Source: Mycobacterium barrassiae
Lineage (GTDB): Bacteria > Actinomycetota > Actinomycetes > Mycobacteriales > Mycobacteriaceae
NCBI RefSeq assembly: GCF_025822765.1
Contig: NZ_JACKUK010000016.1
Span: 188,458-252,457 of the forward strand
Length of the DNA stretch: 64,000 bases
Direction of reading: 5' to 3'
Shown here: positions 15,386 to 24,017 of the stretch, piece by piece
Layout: each line of letters opens with the position of its first letter
How positions within the stretch are numbered: position 1 is the first letter of the stretch
The notes under the pieces: model-generated
The model's database searches: none
The model's input: only the letters and a program-made list of their open reading frames with translations
What the model was told of the DNA's origin: nothing
Made by a program: the position numbers and the translations under genes

Positions 15386-16087
15386 GTGAACCTCTCCGGC
15401 GTTGTGCCGCTGCCGATTTCGGCCGCGGACAGCGGGGCGGCGTTCGTACCGCTACATACTGAACCGCCGTTGGTCCGTGTCGTTGCAGCGCTGCTCGCAG
15501 CAATCAACGAACCGGAGCGCATCGTCGTTGGCGCCGCTGAGTCGCTCGTCGGCGATGTACGTGACATCCTCGCCTCCGACGGTCTGGCGGCGGTGAGTGT
15601 CTTCCCGGTTGGCGGTGCGCCGACTCGAGCGGACTGCCTACGCGCGGGTGTGGAATACCTTCGGCAGGCAGCGTTTTCGACGAGTCACGTTCTCGTCCAC
15701 GATGTCTCGCATCCCCTCGCTTCCGTCGAACTCGTTACACGCGTCGCCGCAACCATGCGAGAGGGCGGCACGGTGGTGATGCCGATGCTCGCGGTCACGG
15801 ACAGCGTCAAGGCCGTCGATGAACTCGGGGCGGTTACCGCCACCGTTGATCGATCGCCGTTGCGCGCTGTGCAGTTCCCGCGCGGTTACAGCCTCGACGC
15901 GTTGAGCGAGATGCTCGCGCAGCAGTCTTCGGCCGATTTCGACGAGGTCGCGGCCGCCATCGGTGTCGTCGGAACCACCACCGTCGTCGACGGCGACCGC
16001 GACGCATTTCGCGCCGAACTGCCCCGCGACGCCGAGTTCGTCGAGGCGATCATCGCGAGCAGGGCGCCTGACCCTCACGGCGCATGA
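15386..16087 (+). CDS. Degenerate IspD-like nucleotidyltransferase homologue
   Basis: 233 residues from a GTG. The overall fold pattern follows IspD (MEP cytidylyltransferase): VLVHDVSHPLAS at the position of HDAARP, VVMPMLAVTDSVKAVD for the DTIK region, VQFPRGYSLDAL for TPQ-F. The N-terminal CTP-binding loop (AAG-x-G-x-R and a following Lys) is absent, replaced by PLPISAADSGAAFVPL. It therefore probably lacks cytidylyltransferase activity. It follows the mas pair by 14 bp and overlaps the intact IspD-like gene on the other strand by 38 bp. It could be a regulatory paralogue or have another function. Confidence 0.7.
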   Translation: MNLSGVVPLPISAADSGAAFVPLHTEPPLVRVVAALLAAINEPERIVVGAAESLVGDVRDILASDGLAAVSVFPVGGAPTRADCLRAGVEYLRQAAFSTSHVLVHDVSHPLASVELVTRVAATMREGGTVVMPMLAVTDSVKAVDELGAVTATVDRSPLRAVQFPRGYSLDALSEMLAQQSSADFDEVAAAIGVVGTTTVVDGDRDAFRAELPRDAEFVEAIIASRAPDPHGA

Positions 16088-16790
16088 GAAGCCGCTCCGC
16101 GACAGCGACGTCGGCAGCGTAGGTCACCTTCAGGTTGCGCAGTTCGCCACGGAATGTGCGCACCTTTACGTCGGTGAAGGCCTCGACACATGACGACGTG
16201 TCGGTGCCCTCGAACCCCTCGCGTGCCGCCGCCCGATACGCCTCCAGCAGCGCCGCGGCGCGAAACGCCTGCGGGGTTTGGACACGGACCAGAGCGCCGG
16301 GTTCGGTCACCGGTTGGAGATCATCTTCGGCGCGGGTACGGAGTACATCGTCGAGGGAAATTGCCGGGATCGCACCGCCGGCGTCGCGGGCGAGGCTCAG
16401 CGCGGTGACGAACATGTCCGCCCCGGCGACCGGCCGTGCAGCATCGTGAATGGCGACGACATCGACGGCCCCGGCTTCGATGTCGGCGGCCAGATACTGC
16501 AACACGTTGAATTCCGACCCGTGCCTACTGTCCCCGCCCTCGACGAACTCCACTGTTGCCGAGGGCAATTCCCGCCGTAGCGTGTCCTGCGCCAACTCAC
16601 GTTCGCCGCGCCTGTACACCAACACGATGCGGGCGATCTCGGGAACTCGAGTCAGCGTGTCGATCGACCAGGTCACCATCGAGCGACCGCCGATCGGAAG
16701 ATAGGCCTTGTTGCCGTCGGCGCCGACCCGAGTGCCCAGACCGGCGGCAAGCACAACAGCCACAGCGTTGGACTCGTGCGGCGCGCTCAT
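16050..16790 (-). CDS. ispD-like: IspD-family 2-C-methyl-D-erythritol 4-phosphate cytidylyltransferase
   Basis: 246 residues from the ATG at 16790. The CTP-binding loop VLAAGLGTRVGADGNKAYLPIGG near residue 12 has the conserved Arg and Lys. GGDSRHGS, VVAIHDAARPVAG, QTPQAFRAAAL and the C-terminal NLKVTYAADVAVAERLL complete the family pattern. Canonical IspD makes CDP-methylerythritol in the MEP isoprenoid pathway. In mycobacteria the housekeeping ispD is normally next to ispF and carD, which are not here, so this is probably an accessory paralogue. It may use another sugar- or polyol-phosphate. The convergent overlap with a degenerate homologue is unusual. Confidence 0.8.
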   Translation of the reverse strand: MSAPHESNAVAVVLAAGLGTRVGADGNKAYLPIGGRSMVTWSIDTLTRVPEIARIVLVYRRGERELAQDTLRRELPSATVEFVEGGDSRHGSEFNVLQYLAADIEAGAVDVVAIHDAARPVAGADMFVTALSLARDAGGAIPAISLDDVLRTRAEDDLQPVTEPGALVRVQTPQAFRAAALLEAYRAAAREGFEGTDTSSCVEAFTDVKVRTFRGELRNLKVTYAADVAVAERLLMRREGQAPCSR

Positions 16791-16839
16791 CGCTAATATC
16801 TTGTCACTGGGCGTTGTCACTGGGGCGCGGTGCGTCCGG

Positions 16840-17262
16840 TCAATTCGCCAGGTCGAAGGCGCTGCGCACCTTGGTCGGCGTGATCCGCACGACGAGTTCG
16901 CCGGGCACTCCGTTCCTGCGGCCGTATTCCTGGGCCCGGTCCGCGCCCATGTACCGGCCGCCGGCGCGCGTGGCGATGTCGAGCAACTCCTGCGGATCTT
17001 CGCTGATCGAAGCGACGCCCTGGATCTGGACGAACGAGTAGGGCGGATGTGGATCGTCGACGCACAGCACGACACGTGGATCCCGGACGAGCGCCCTGCC
17101 TTTGGCGGTGTCCTTACCCGTGTTGAACGCCAGCTGGCCGTTGTCCACGACGAACCACACGGGAGCCACCAAGGGACGGCCGTCGGACGCCAGATAGCCC
17201 AGCATTCCGGTGCGGGTCCCTTCGGACAAAAAGGCGATGACATCGTCTGAAAGTTCGGTCAC
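16840..17262 (-). CDS. PPOX-class flavin/F420-dependent oxidoreductase, small
   Basis: 140 residues, the size of single-domain split-barrel pyridoxamine-phosphate-oxidase-like proteins. Recognisable features are GMLGYLASDGRPLVAPVWFVVDNGQLAFNTG (barrel strands 1-3), DPRVVLCVDDPHPPYSFVQIQGVASI, and a C-terminal VVRITPTKVRS. Mycobacterial members use F420 or FMN to reduce biliverdin, quinones or other substrates, or only bind the cofactor. It lies 49 bp upstream of ispD-like and on the same strand, so they may share a transcript. Cofactor choice is not decidable from sequence alone. Confidence 0.85.
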   Translation of the reverse strand: MTELSDDVIAFLSEGTRTGMLGYLASDGRPLVAPVWFVVDNGQLAFNTGKDTAKGRALVRDPRVVLCVDDPHPPYSFVQIQGVASISEDPQELLDIATRAGGRYMGADRAQEYGRRNGVPGELVVRITPTKVRSAFDLAN

Positions 17263-17289
17263 GGCTCCAACGTAGGACGCCGTCGACCG

Positions 17290-17406
17290 TCAGTCATCTG
17301 CGTGACGCTCGTAGTCCCATCTCTCGAGCCTCCTCTGCAGGCTGTACAGGCCTATCGCGGTCAATGGCGCACATATCGAGAGGCCGACCACCATCAGCGT
17401 GTGCAT
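17290..17406 (-). CDS. 38-residue single-pass membrane protein
   Basis: From the ATG at 17406: an N-terminal hydrophobic helix (HTLMVVGLSICAPLTAIGLY) followed by the basic/acidic tail QRRLERWDYERHADD. The helix-plus-RWDYERHA pattern is one I associate with tiny conserved mycobacterial membrane proteins, and the codon use fits coding DNA. It ends 27 bp before the PPOX gene start and is divergent from ltrA. Confidence 0.5.
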   Translation of the reverse strand: MHTLMVVGLSICAPLTAIGLYSLQRRLERWDYERHADD

Positions 17407-17477
17407 GGTGCGCCGATGCGAAGCGGTCCATGTCCTCGATCGTGGCCCGCGGCCGGCGTGAACACCTGCGTAGTGCC

Positions 17478-17494
17478 CTACCCCAGTCGGGTAG
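17478..17494. promoter_or_regulatory. Inverted repeat in front of ltrA
   Basis: CTACCC-N5-GGGTAG, perfect 6-bp arms, 18 bp upstream of the ltrA ATG and within the gap to the divergent small membrane protein gene. Candidate operator; no regulator assigned. Confidence 0.35.
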
Positions 17495-17511
17495 TGCGGT
17501 GAAATGTAGCG

Positions 17512-18777
17512 ATGAGTGACGCGCACGAGCCACCCATCACCATCCGGCACCCGGTTCGCCGGATGACGGGCCGTGACCCCGACGAAGTGCATCGGGTCGC
17601 CACGCCGCTGGAGCTGCTGTTCGACCTGACGTTCGTCGTCGCGTTCGGCATCGCCGCCAACGAGTTCGCCCACCAACTGGCCGATAACCACGTCGGCGCC
17701 GGTCTGCTCGCCTTCACACTAGCGGCGTTCTCGGTGTGCTGGGCCTGGATCAACTTCAGCTGGTTCGCGTCGGCGTACGACACCGACGACTGGGTCTATC
17801 GACTGATGACGATGCTGCAGATGGTCGGCGTCATCATCATGGCGTTGGGCTTCCCACCGATGTTCGCCTCGGTCGAACACGGCGGTCACGTAGACAGCCG
17901 GGTGATGGTGGCCGGATACGTCATCATGCGAATCGCGTTGGTGGGGCAGTGGTTACGGGCGGCCGCACAAGACCCCGTGCGCCGTTCGGCCTGTTTGACC
18001 TATGCGCTCTGGATCACCGTCGCACAGGTGGGCTGGATCGCAGGGGCCATGGTGCACAAGTCGATTCCGGTGACGTTTGCCATGGTCGCCGTACTGATCG
18101 GAATCGAGACACTTGGGCCGATCATCGCCGAGTACCGCGCGGGCGGCACTCCCTGGCACGCACACCATATCGCCGAAAGGTATGGCTTACTGGCGATCAT
18201 CGCGCTCGGCGAAGGGGTGGTCGGCACCGTGGCATCCCTGTCGGCCGTCGTGGGCGAACAGGGCTGGTCGTTCGACTGCGCGTTCGTGGTGGTGGCCGGG
18301 ATCGGGCTGACGTTCGGCATGTGGTGGTCATATTTTGTGGTGCCGCAGGCGGAATTGCTGCGTGCTCACCGCGAGCGGTCGTTCTGGTTCGGCTATCTGC
18401 CGATCGTGATGTACGGCGCGATCGTCGCGACCGGCGCCGGCCTGCACGTCGCCGGCACGTACATCGAGCATCACTCCAAGCTGAGTTCCGTACAGACCGT
18501 GCTGGCCGTCGCGCTCCCGGTCGGGTTGTACATCGTTTCGATCTACGCGCTGTACTTCGTGATCGTGCGAAAGGTCGCACTGTTCCACGTCGTGCTTCTC
18601 GTCCTCAGCGCGGTGGTGCTGGCCGTCGCCGTCTGGTTGGCCGGCGCGGGCTTCTCGATGGCCAACTGTCTACTCGTCGTGACCCTCGCGCCCTTGGTGA
18701 CCGTCGTGGGCTATGAGGTGGCCGGCCATCGGCACGCAGCCCCGGACATCCTCGACGCGCTGGCGGGCCGTCGCTAG
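17512..18777 (+). CDS. Low-temperature-requirement A (LtrA) family membrane protein
   Basis: 421 residues. The N-terminal family signature EVHRVATPLELLFDLTFVVAFGIAANEFAH is clear, followed by about ten to twelve hydrophobic helices, including HHIAERYGLLAIIALGEGVVGTV and GIGLTFGMWWSYFV. LtrA proteins are integral membrane proteins of uncertain role, named from a Listeria cold-growth mutant. The stop overlaps that of the convergent MFS gene by 4 bp. No companion gene suggests a substrate. Confidence 0.92.
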   Translation: MSDAHEPPITIRHPVRRMTGRDPDEVHRVATPLELLFDLTFVVAFGIAANEFAHQLADNHVGAGLLAFTLAAFSVCWAWINFSWFASAYDTDDWVYRLMTMLQMVGVIIMALGFPPMFASVEHGGHVDSRVMVAGYVIMRIALVGQWLRAAAQDPVRRSACLTYALWITVAQVGWIAGAMVHKSIPVTFAMVAVLIGIETLGPIIAEYRAGGTPWHAHHIAERYGLLAIIALGEGVVGTVASLSAVVGEQGWSFDCAFVVVAGIGLTFGMWWSYFVVPQAELLRAHRERSFWFGYLPIVMYGAIVATGAGLHVAGTYIEHHSKLSSVQTVLAVALPVGLYIVSIYALYFVIVRKVALFHVVLLVLSAVVLAVAVWLAGAGFSMANCLLVVTLAPLVTVVGYEVAGHRHAAPDILDALAGRR

Positions 18778-20048
18778 CGCGTTTGCGCCGGGCTCGGGTC
18801 GAAGCTCTCGATCAGCATCCTTTCGTTCTCTGCCTTCATCACCGCGCGCGCCTTGCGGCGAGTGATGAGGATGCCGACCACGGCCAGCGTCCACACGGCG
18901 TACTGAACCGTCCACGCCACCCGGAACGATTCGAACGAGATTCCGCCCACCGCGTCGAGGATGATGCCCATGAACTGCATGACCAGCAGGGAGGCGATGA
19001 AGCCGCCCATGTTGACCATGCCCGAGGCGGTGCCCAGCGTCGCGCGTGGGTTGAACGTGCGCGCGAAGTCGAAACCGACCATCGAGCCAGGACCGCCAAC
19101 CGAGATCACGACGATGAGCACGACCAGCAGCCACAGCGGCGCGGGTCCGGGGAGCGCCAGGACCACGGACCAGATGATGGCGTTGCTGGCGATTATGCAC
19201 AGCACCAACCGCGACCTGCGGTGCGGAACGCGTCCAGTGAAGATGCCGATCATGATTCCCGCGGTGATGGCGGCGACGACCGAGAGCGTCAGCAGAGTTC
19301 CCGCAACGGTCGCCGAAAGACCCTGGGCCACCGTCAGATACGGAACACCCCACATCAGTGCGAACACCGTCACCGAGAACTGGGTGCCCATGTGGGTGAA
19401 GAACCCGAGCCGGGTCCCTGGCCGCAACCAGACGGTCTTCACGCTGGTCAGAACCTCACGCACCGACGTGCTCTCATGCTCGACGATGCGGCCCTCCGGA
19501 GTGTCGCGGACCAGAAGCAGCGTGAGGACCATGGACAGCAGTCCCACTGCGGCCACCGACACGTACGCGGTCGTCCAGCCCGCCCCGGCGAGCAGGGCGA
19601 AGAACGGGATGGCCGACAACACCTGGCCGAGTTGGCCGCAGATGCCGGTGAGCTGCGTGACCAGCGGCACCTGTCGAGGTTTGAACCAGTGCGGCACCAG
19701 GCGCAGGACGGAGATGAAGGTGAACGCGTCGCCAAGGCCGACCACGGCCCGTGCGCCGATGGCCGTCGGCAGGGATTCGGTGAACGCCAGCACGAGCTGA
19801 CCCGAGGCCATCAACGTGGCACCTGCCACGATCAGTGCTTTGGAGCCGAACCGATCGAGCAGTAGGCCTGCCGGGACTTGAGCGCCGGCGTACACGATGA
19901 CCTGCAGTACGACGAACGCCGACAACACGGTGGGGCCTGCGCTGAAGCGGGCGGCCGCGTCGAGACCGGAAACGCCCAGGGTGGTGCGGTCGAGGACCGC
20001 GACGATGTAGGCCAGGAGTCCGGTGGTCCACACGATCCACGGACGCAC
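18774..20048 (-). CDS. MFS transporter
   Basis: 424 residues from a GTG. It has twelve hydrophobic segments, with the N-half MFS signature LLLDRFGSKALIVAGATLMASGQ between helices 2 and 3 and a positively charged central loop (about residues 190-220). It would export or import a small solute using the proton gradient. The C-terminal tail (RRKARAVMKAENERML) is charged and cytoplasmic. It is monocistronic, convergent with ltrA and divergent from the MerR gene, whose regulator may respond to its substrate (inference from adjacency only). Confidence 0.92.
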   Translation of the reverse strand: MRPWIVWTTGLLAYIVAVLDRTTLGVSGLDAAARFSAGPTVLSAFVVLQVIVYAGAQVPAGLLLDRFGSKALIVAGATLMASGQLVLAFTESLPTAIGARAVVGLGDAFTFISVLRLVPHWFKPRQVPLVTQLTGICGQLGQVLSAIPFFALLAGAGWTTAYVSVAAVGLLSMVLTLLLVRDTPEGRIVEHESTSVREVLTSVKTVWLRPGTRLGFFTHMGTQFSVTVFALMWGVPYLTVAQGLSATVAGTLLTLSVVAAITAGIMIGIFTGRVPHRRSRLVLCIIASNAIIWSVVLALPGPAPLWLLVVLIVVISVGGPGSMVGFDFARTFNPRATLGTASGMVNMGGFIASLLVMQFMGIILDAVGGISFESFRVAWTVQYAVWTLAVVGILITRRKARAVMKAENERMLIESFDPSPAQTR

Positions 20049-20331
20049 TACGAACCTCTGACTTTCCCGATTTGTCTCGATTTGTCACGATCTGGCTGAT
20101 ACCGCCAATTTTCATCGTCCCGCAATCGCGGTCTCGAATGCCAATCGTTTGATAGTGAGGTGGTTCGCCGTTGGCTACCGAGTTGGCTGTAACTTGACGA
20201 GACCGTCGGTATCGAAGTCACCACCGCGTCAAAATTTGCTGATCGCGATACGTGAAACGATTAGCTGGCGACATTTGGGCCCGATGGTGGGGTGTTCGCT
20301 CGGGTGGTGAACGTCACGCTAGAGTAGGGGC
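20049..20331. other. Intergenic region between MFS and MerR genes
   Basis: This gap separates divergent genes. It holds a short direct repeat (cgatttgtctcgatttgtcacgat, about 20072-20095 as two and a half copies) that could be a binding site near the MFS start, AT-richer sequence, and a TAGAGT hexamer at about 20321 that could be the -10 box for the MerR transcript. No gene is seen in it. Confidence 0.4.
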
Positions 20332-20397
20332 ATGAGCCGTCGCGGTCATCAGCTCGTCCGCGCCCCGGTCCAGATCGGGGTGCGCTGCATTGGCTGA
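20332..20397 (+). CDS. Possible 21-residue leader ORF upstream of the MerR gene
   Basis: ATG at 20332 with TAGGGG just before it, and a stop (TGA) at 20395-20397 that overlaps the TTG start of the MerR gene at 20390 by 8 bp. Translation termination here could deliver ribosomes to the weak TTG start. The peptide itself is not recognisable. Confidence 0.35.
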   Translation: MSRRGHQLVRAPVQIGVRCIG

Positions 20398-21163
20398 GTA
20401 CCGGCTTGACGAACTCGCGAAAATCTCCGGAGTCAGTGCACGCAACATCCGTGCCTATCGAGAACGAGGGTTGCTGGATCCGCCGCGCCGGGTCGGTCGT
20501 GCGGCGCTTTACGACGACTACCACTTTTCACAGTTACGCACCATCACGCAGCTGCTGAACCGGGGCTTCAACTCGGCTCACATCGCCGAGTTTTTCGCCA
20601 GCATGCGCCAGGGTGCCGACCTCGCTGACATCCTTGGCATCCAGCGCGCCCTCCTGGGACCGCGCGCGGACGGATACCCCGAGGGCGTGTCGGACCAGGC
20701 GACTCCACAGGACGGCGGGCCTGCGTCGGTCGGGCAACACGTCATCGACATCGATCCGGCCGGCAGCGAGGCGCGCAAGCTGATCGAGTCCGGCCTTGCC
20801 GAGATGCGCAACGGCCGCGTTGTCTGTCTGGATCCGAGGATCGCCGAGATTCTGGGGCGCACCAAGGACCACCTGCTGTACGTTCGCGCCCTGCTGCAGA
20901 TCTGCGACTCGACCCGTAACGCCATCGATGGTCTGGCCCTCGCGTTCCTCCAGGCACTGGAACAGTGTGTCGAGGCGAAGCTCGGTGATGAGCATGTGCT
21001 GCGGGGAAGCGAGATCGACGAACTCGAGCGAATCACCCAGGATTACCGCGATCTATGGGACCGGGTCGTGTCGGACCGGTTGAGCGAATCACTGCGGCGC
21101 CAGCAGTCGGCTGCGATATCGCGCTACACCACCGGGGTCCTGAGCGAAGCCGGGCGACAGTAA
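20390..21163 (+). CDS. MerR-family transcriptional regulator
   Basis: 257 residues from a TTG. The N-terminal winged helix is typical of MerR: YRLDELAKISGVSARNIRAYRERGLLDPPRRVGRAALYDDYHFSQLRTI. A long C-terminal effector region (residues 80-257) has no Cys cluster, so it does not look like a metal sensor. No better start with a ribosome site is present; the overlap with a 21-codon ORF suggests coupled translation. Likely target: itself and the divergent MFS transporter. Ends 6 bp before the stop of the convergent ABC permease gene. Confidence 0.88.
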   Translation: MAEYRLDELAKISGVSARNIRAYRERGLLDPPRRVGRAALYDDYHFSQLRTITQLLNRGFNSAHIAEFFASMRQGADLADILGIQRALLGPRADGYPEGVSDQATPQDGGPASVGQHVIDIDPAGSEARKLIESGLAEMRNGRVVCLDPRIAEILGRTKDHLLYVRALLQICDSTRNAIDGLALAFLQALEQCVEAKLGDEHVLRGSEIDELERITQDYRDLWDRVVSDRLSESLRRQQSAAISRYTTGVLSEAGRQ

Positions 21164-21169
21164 ACCCGG

Positions 21170-21970
21170 CTAGAGTCTGGTGCTCGCGGGGTCACCGCCG
21201 AAGCGTTGAGCCAGCCACACCGGAATGATCGCGACGATGGTCAGCGCGGCGGCGACCACGTTGATCACGGGGGCCTGGTTGGGGCGGAACAGGTTTCCGA
21301 AAATCCATATGGGTAGCGTCTGCACCGTCGGTCCCGCGGTGAAGGTGGTGACGACGATCTCGTCGAAGGACAACGCGAAGGCCAACACCGCGCCCGCCAC
21401 CAGCGAACCTCGTAGCATCGGGAACGTCACGTAGCGAAACGTCTGCCACGGCGACGCACCCAGGTCGGCCGATGCGTCTTCGAGATGGCCGCCCATCCGA
21501 CGCAGTCGCGCCTGGCTGTTGTTGAAGACGATGACGATGCAGAACGTCGCGTGTCCGATGATGACAGTGGCCAGGCCAAGGCCCACGCCCAGCGCGGAGG
21601 TGAACGTCGCGTTCAAGGCGATGCCGGTGACGATCCCGGGCAGCGTAATCGGCAGTACCACAAGAAAACTCACCACATGCTTGCCGAAGAAGTCATAGCG
21701 CTGCACAGCGACGGCGGCCATGGTGCCCAGGACCAGCGCGATGGCCGTCGCGCCAAGGCCGACCACCGCTGAATTCCCCAGCGACTGCCACATGCCATCG
21801 CTGTTCCAGGCGTCCGACCACCAGTGCATGGTGAAACCGGTTGGGGGAAAGGCGAACGTGCGCGAACTGTTGAAGGCGTTGACCACGACGAGCAGCAGCG
21901 GCACGTAGAGGAACAGCAGTACCAGCAGTGTCCATCCCACGACCAGGCGGCGTGCAGTGGGCGACAGCAT
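21170..21970 (-). CDS. ABC transporter permease, PotC-like (polyamine type)
   Basis: 266 residues from the ATG at 21970. It has six membrane helices and the permease EAA loop LEDASADLGASPWQTFRYVTFPMLRG near residue 180, which docks on the ATPase. Last gene of a four-gene operon (ATPase, binding protein, permease 1, permease 2), with its ATG overlapping the preceding stop (TGATG). The set matches spermidine/putrescine-type importers, though actinobacterial members may carry other small solutes. Confidence 0.92.
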   Translation of the reverse strand: MLSPTARRLVVGWTLLVLLFLYVPLLLVVVNAFNSSRTFAFPPTGFTMHWWSDAWNSDGMWQSLGNSAVVGLGATAIALVLGTMAAVAVQRYDFFGKHVVSFLVVLPITLPGIVTGIALNATFTSALGVGLGLATVIIGHATFCIVIVFNNSQARLRRMGGHLEDASADLGASPWQTFRYVTFPMLRGSLVAGAVLAFALSFDEIVVTTFTAGPTVQTLPIWIFGNLFRPNQAPVINVVAAALTIVAIIPVWLAQRFGGDPASTRL

Positions 21971-22821
21971 CAGACGTTCTCCAATGCGCCGGTGCGGCGC
22001 ATCGCGAGCAAGTAGGCCACGATTGCCAGCAGTGGGATGATCGACAGCGCCGCGGCCAGCGGTTGGTTGTTGGCCGTGACCAGCTGGCCGTAGATGATGT
22101 TGCCGAGCAGTTGGGTCTTGCCGCCGACGATGGTCACCGCGATGTAGTCGCCGAATGACAGGGAAAAGGTGAAGATCGATCCGGCCGCGATACCTGGGAA
22201 CACCAACGGCGCCACCACCATTCGGAGTGTGGCTGCGTCGGAGGCCCCGAGATCGGAGCTCGCGTCGATCAGCGAGTCCGGCACACGGGAGAACGCCGCG
22301 AACACCGGGATGACCATGTACGGCAGCCACAGATAGGTGAGGGTGATGATGGTGGCGACCAGTCCGTATCCGGGGGTGTAGTCCGTCGCCCACGACAGCG
22401 GCCCCTCCGGAGACAGCAGCATCCGCCACGCGTACGCCTTCACCAGATAACTGGCCCACAGCGGTGTCGTCACCGCCACCACGAGCGCCAATCGCACTCG
22501 CGGCGTGGCGATTTTGGCCATGTAGAACGCCAGCGGCACCGCAAGCACCGCGCACAGCACGGTGACCGTCAACGCCACCGACACGGTCCGCACCGTCGCC
22601 GTCCGGAAGACGTCATCGGTCAGCACCCGTGTGACGTTGTCCAGGGTGAACGAGTGCACCACCGCGCCGGTGAAGGAGTTGGTGCTCCAGAAGGCCGAAA
22701 CCAAAAGCACTGCAAGGGAGCCGAGGTAGGCGACGACCAGCCAGGTCAACGGCGGTGCAAGCAGCAGCGCGAGGCTGATGCGCCGCCGTACCGTTACCGA
22801 CTGGGCGACCCCGCGCGGCAT
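21970..22821 (-). CDS. ABC transporter permease, PotB-like (polyamine type)
   Basis: 283 residues, using the ATG at 22821 that overlaps the binding-protein stop (TGATG). It has a basic N-terminus, six helices and the EAA loop LIDASSDLGASDAATLRMVVAPLVFPG at about residue 190. It pairs with the PotC-like permease to form the membrane pore. The close coupling on both sides supports equal expression of the complex. Confidence 0.92.
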   Translation of the reverse strand: MPRGVAQSVTVRRRISLALLLAPPLTWLVVAYLGSLAVLLVSAFWSTNSFTGAVVHSFTLDNVTRVLTDDVFRTATVRTVSVALTVTVLCAVLAVPLAFYMAKIATPRVRLALVVAVTTPLWASYLVKAYAWRMLLSPEGPLSWATDYTPGYGLVATIITLTYLWLPYMVIPVFAAFSRVPDSLIDASSDLGASDAATLRMVVAPLVFPGIAAGSIFTFSLSFGDYIAVTIVGGKTQLLGNIIYGQLVTANNQPLAAALSIIPLLAIVAYLLAMRRTGALENV

Positions 22822-24014
22822 CAGCCCTTGATTTGCTGCCACTTGTCGACCCACTCGTTGTAGGCCGTGCAGTTGTCACCGCTGCCATCGACACAGTTCT
22901 TCTGCGGTGTGGTCCAGTAGTGGATCTTGGACGCGAAGCTTTCGTCGGTGGCGTGGTAGATGTCGCAGAAGTCCGCCTGGGCCGTGTGCTCACAGGCCTC
23001 GGCGTTGGCGGGCGCCTCGCCGAAGAACTCGGCGACCTCCGCGTTGACCTCCGGCGAGGTGATCCAGTTCATCCATTTGTACATGCAGTTGGGATGCGCG
23101 GCCTTCGAGGAGATCATCCAGGTGTCCGACCACCCGGTCGAACCCTCTTTGGGCAGAACTGTGTTGACCTGCACCCGGTTTCCCGCGCCGATGGTGTTCG
23201 CGATGACCTGCCACGTCGTCCCGATGACCGAGGTGCCGGACTCGAACGCCTGCACTTCTTTGGTGTAGTCCGACCAGTACTCGCCGATGTTCTCGCGCTG
23301 CTTCATGAGCAGTTCGGTGGCGGCGTCGAGTTGTTCAGGCGTCAGCGAATACGGGTCCTTGATGTCGAGATCGGGCTTGGTCTTGGACAGGTACAAGGCC
23401 GCGTCGGCGATGTAGATGGGGGAGTCGTAGGCGGTGACCTTGCCCCGATACTTGCTCGCGTCGTCGAACACCGCCGACCACGAGTTGGGCGCATCGCGAA
23501 CGACCTCGATGTTGTACATCAGCAGATTGGCGCCCCAACCGTGGGGGACCCCATACATCTGCCCGTCCACCGAATTCCACGGCTTGTCTTTGAGGAACGA
23601 CGAAATCGAGGCGTAGTTCGGGATGAGATCGGTGTTGACCGGCGCCACGTCGCCGGCATAGATGAGTCGAAGCGTCGCGTCGCCGGACGCCGACACGCCG
23701 TCGTACTGACCGCTGCGCATCAGCGCGACCATCTCGTCGGAGGTGTTGCCGATCTTCACGTTGGTCTGGCATCCGGTCTGCTGCTCGAACGGCGTAATCC
23801 AGTCGGCCGTGCTGTCGTTCGAGCCATCCTCGGCGTAGCCCGCCCACGCGATGAGGTTCAGCTCGCCCTCACCGTCGCCGACGGCGGACAGTGGATCCAT
23901 CTTCGGCGGTTTCTCGCCGGTGCTGGATTGCTCGGAACCGCAGGCGGTGGTGCCGGCCAGCACGAGTAAGGCGCATGCGGTGAGCACCAGGGCGGCTCGT
24001 GACTTCGACGGCAT
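22821..24014 (-). CDS. Lipoprotein solute-binding protein, PotD/spermidine-putrescine type
   Basis: 397 residues. The signal peptide ends in the lipobox LAGTTAC with the lipidated Cys at 25. The mature part follows family 1/PotD layout: LNLIAWAGYAEDGSNDSTADWITPFEQQTGC, YDGVSASGDATLRLIYAGDVAPV, MYGVPHGWGANLLMYN, and a C-terminal lobe with several Cys (ACEH, DFCDI, NCVDG, NCTAYN) unusual for PotD and likely disulfide-paired. It captures the solute outside the membrane for the permease pair. Starts 3 bp after the ATPase stop. Confidence 0.92.
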   Translation of the reverse strand: MPSKSRAALVLTACALLVLAGTTACGSEQSSTGEKPPKMDPLSAVGDGEGELNLIAWAGYAEDGSNDSTADWITPFEQQTGCQTNVKIGNTSDEMVALMRSGQYDGVSASGDATLRLIYAGDVAPVNTDLIPNYASISSFLKDKPWNSVDGQMYGVPHGWGANLLMYNIEVVRDAPNSWSAVFDDASKYRGKVTAYDSPIYIADAALYLSKTKPDLDIKDPYSLTPEQLDAATELLMKQRENIGEYWSDYTKEVQAFESGTSVIGTTWQVIANTIGAGNRVQVNTVLPKEGSTGWSDTWMISSKAAHPNCMYKWMNWITSPEVNAEVAEFFGEAPANAEACEHTAQADFCDIYHATDESFASKIHYWTTPQKNCVDGSGDNCTAYNEWVDKWQQIKG

Positions 24015-24017
24015 ACG

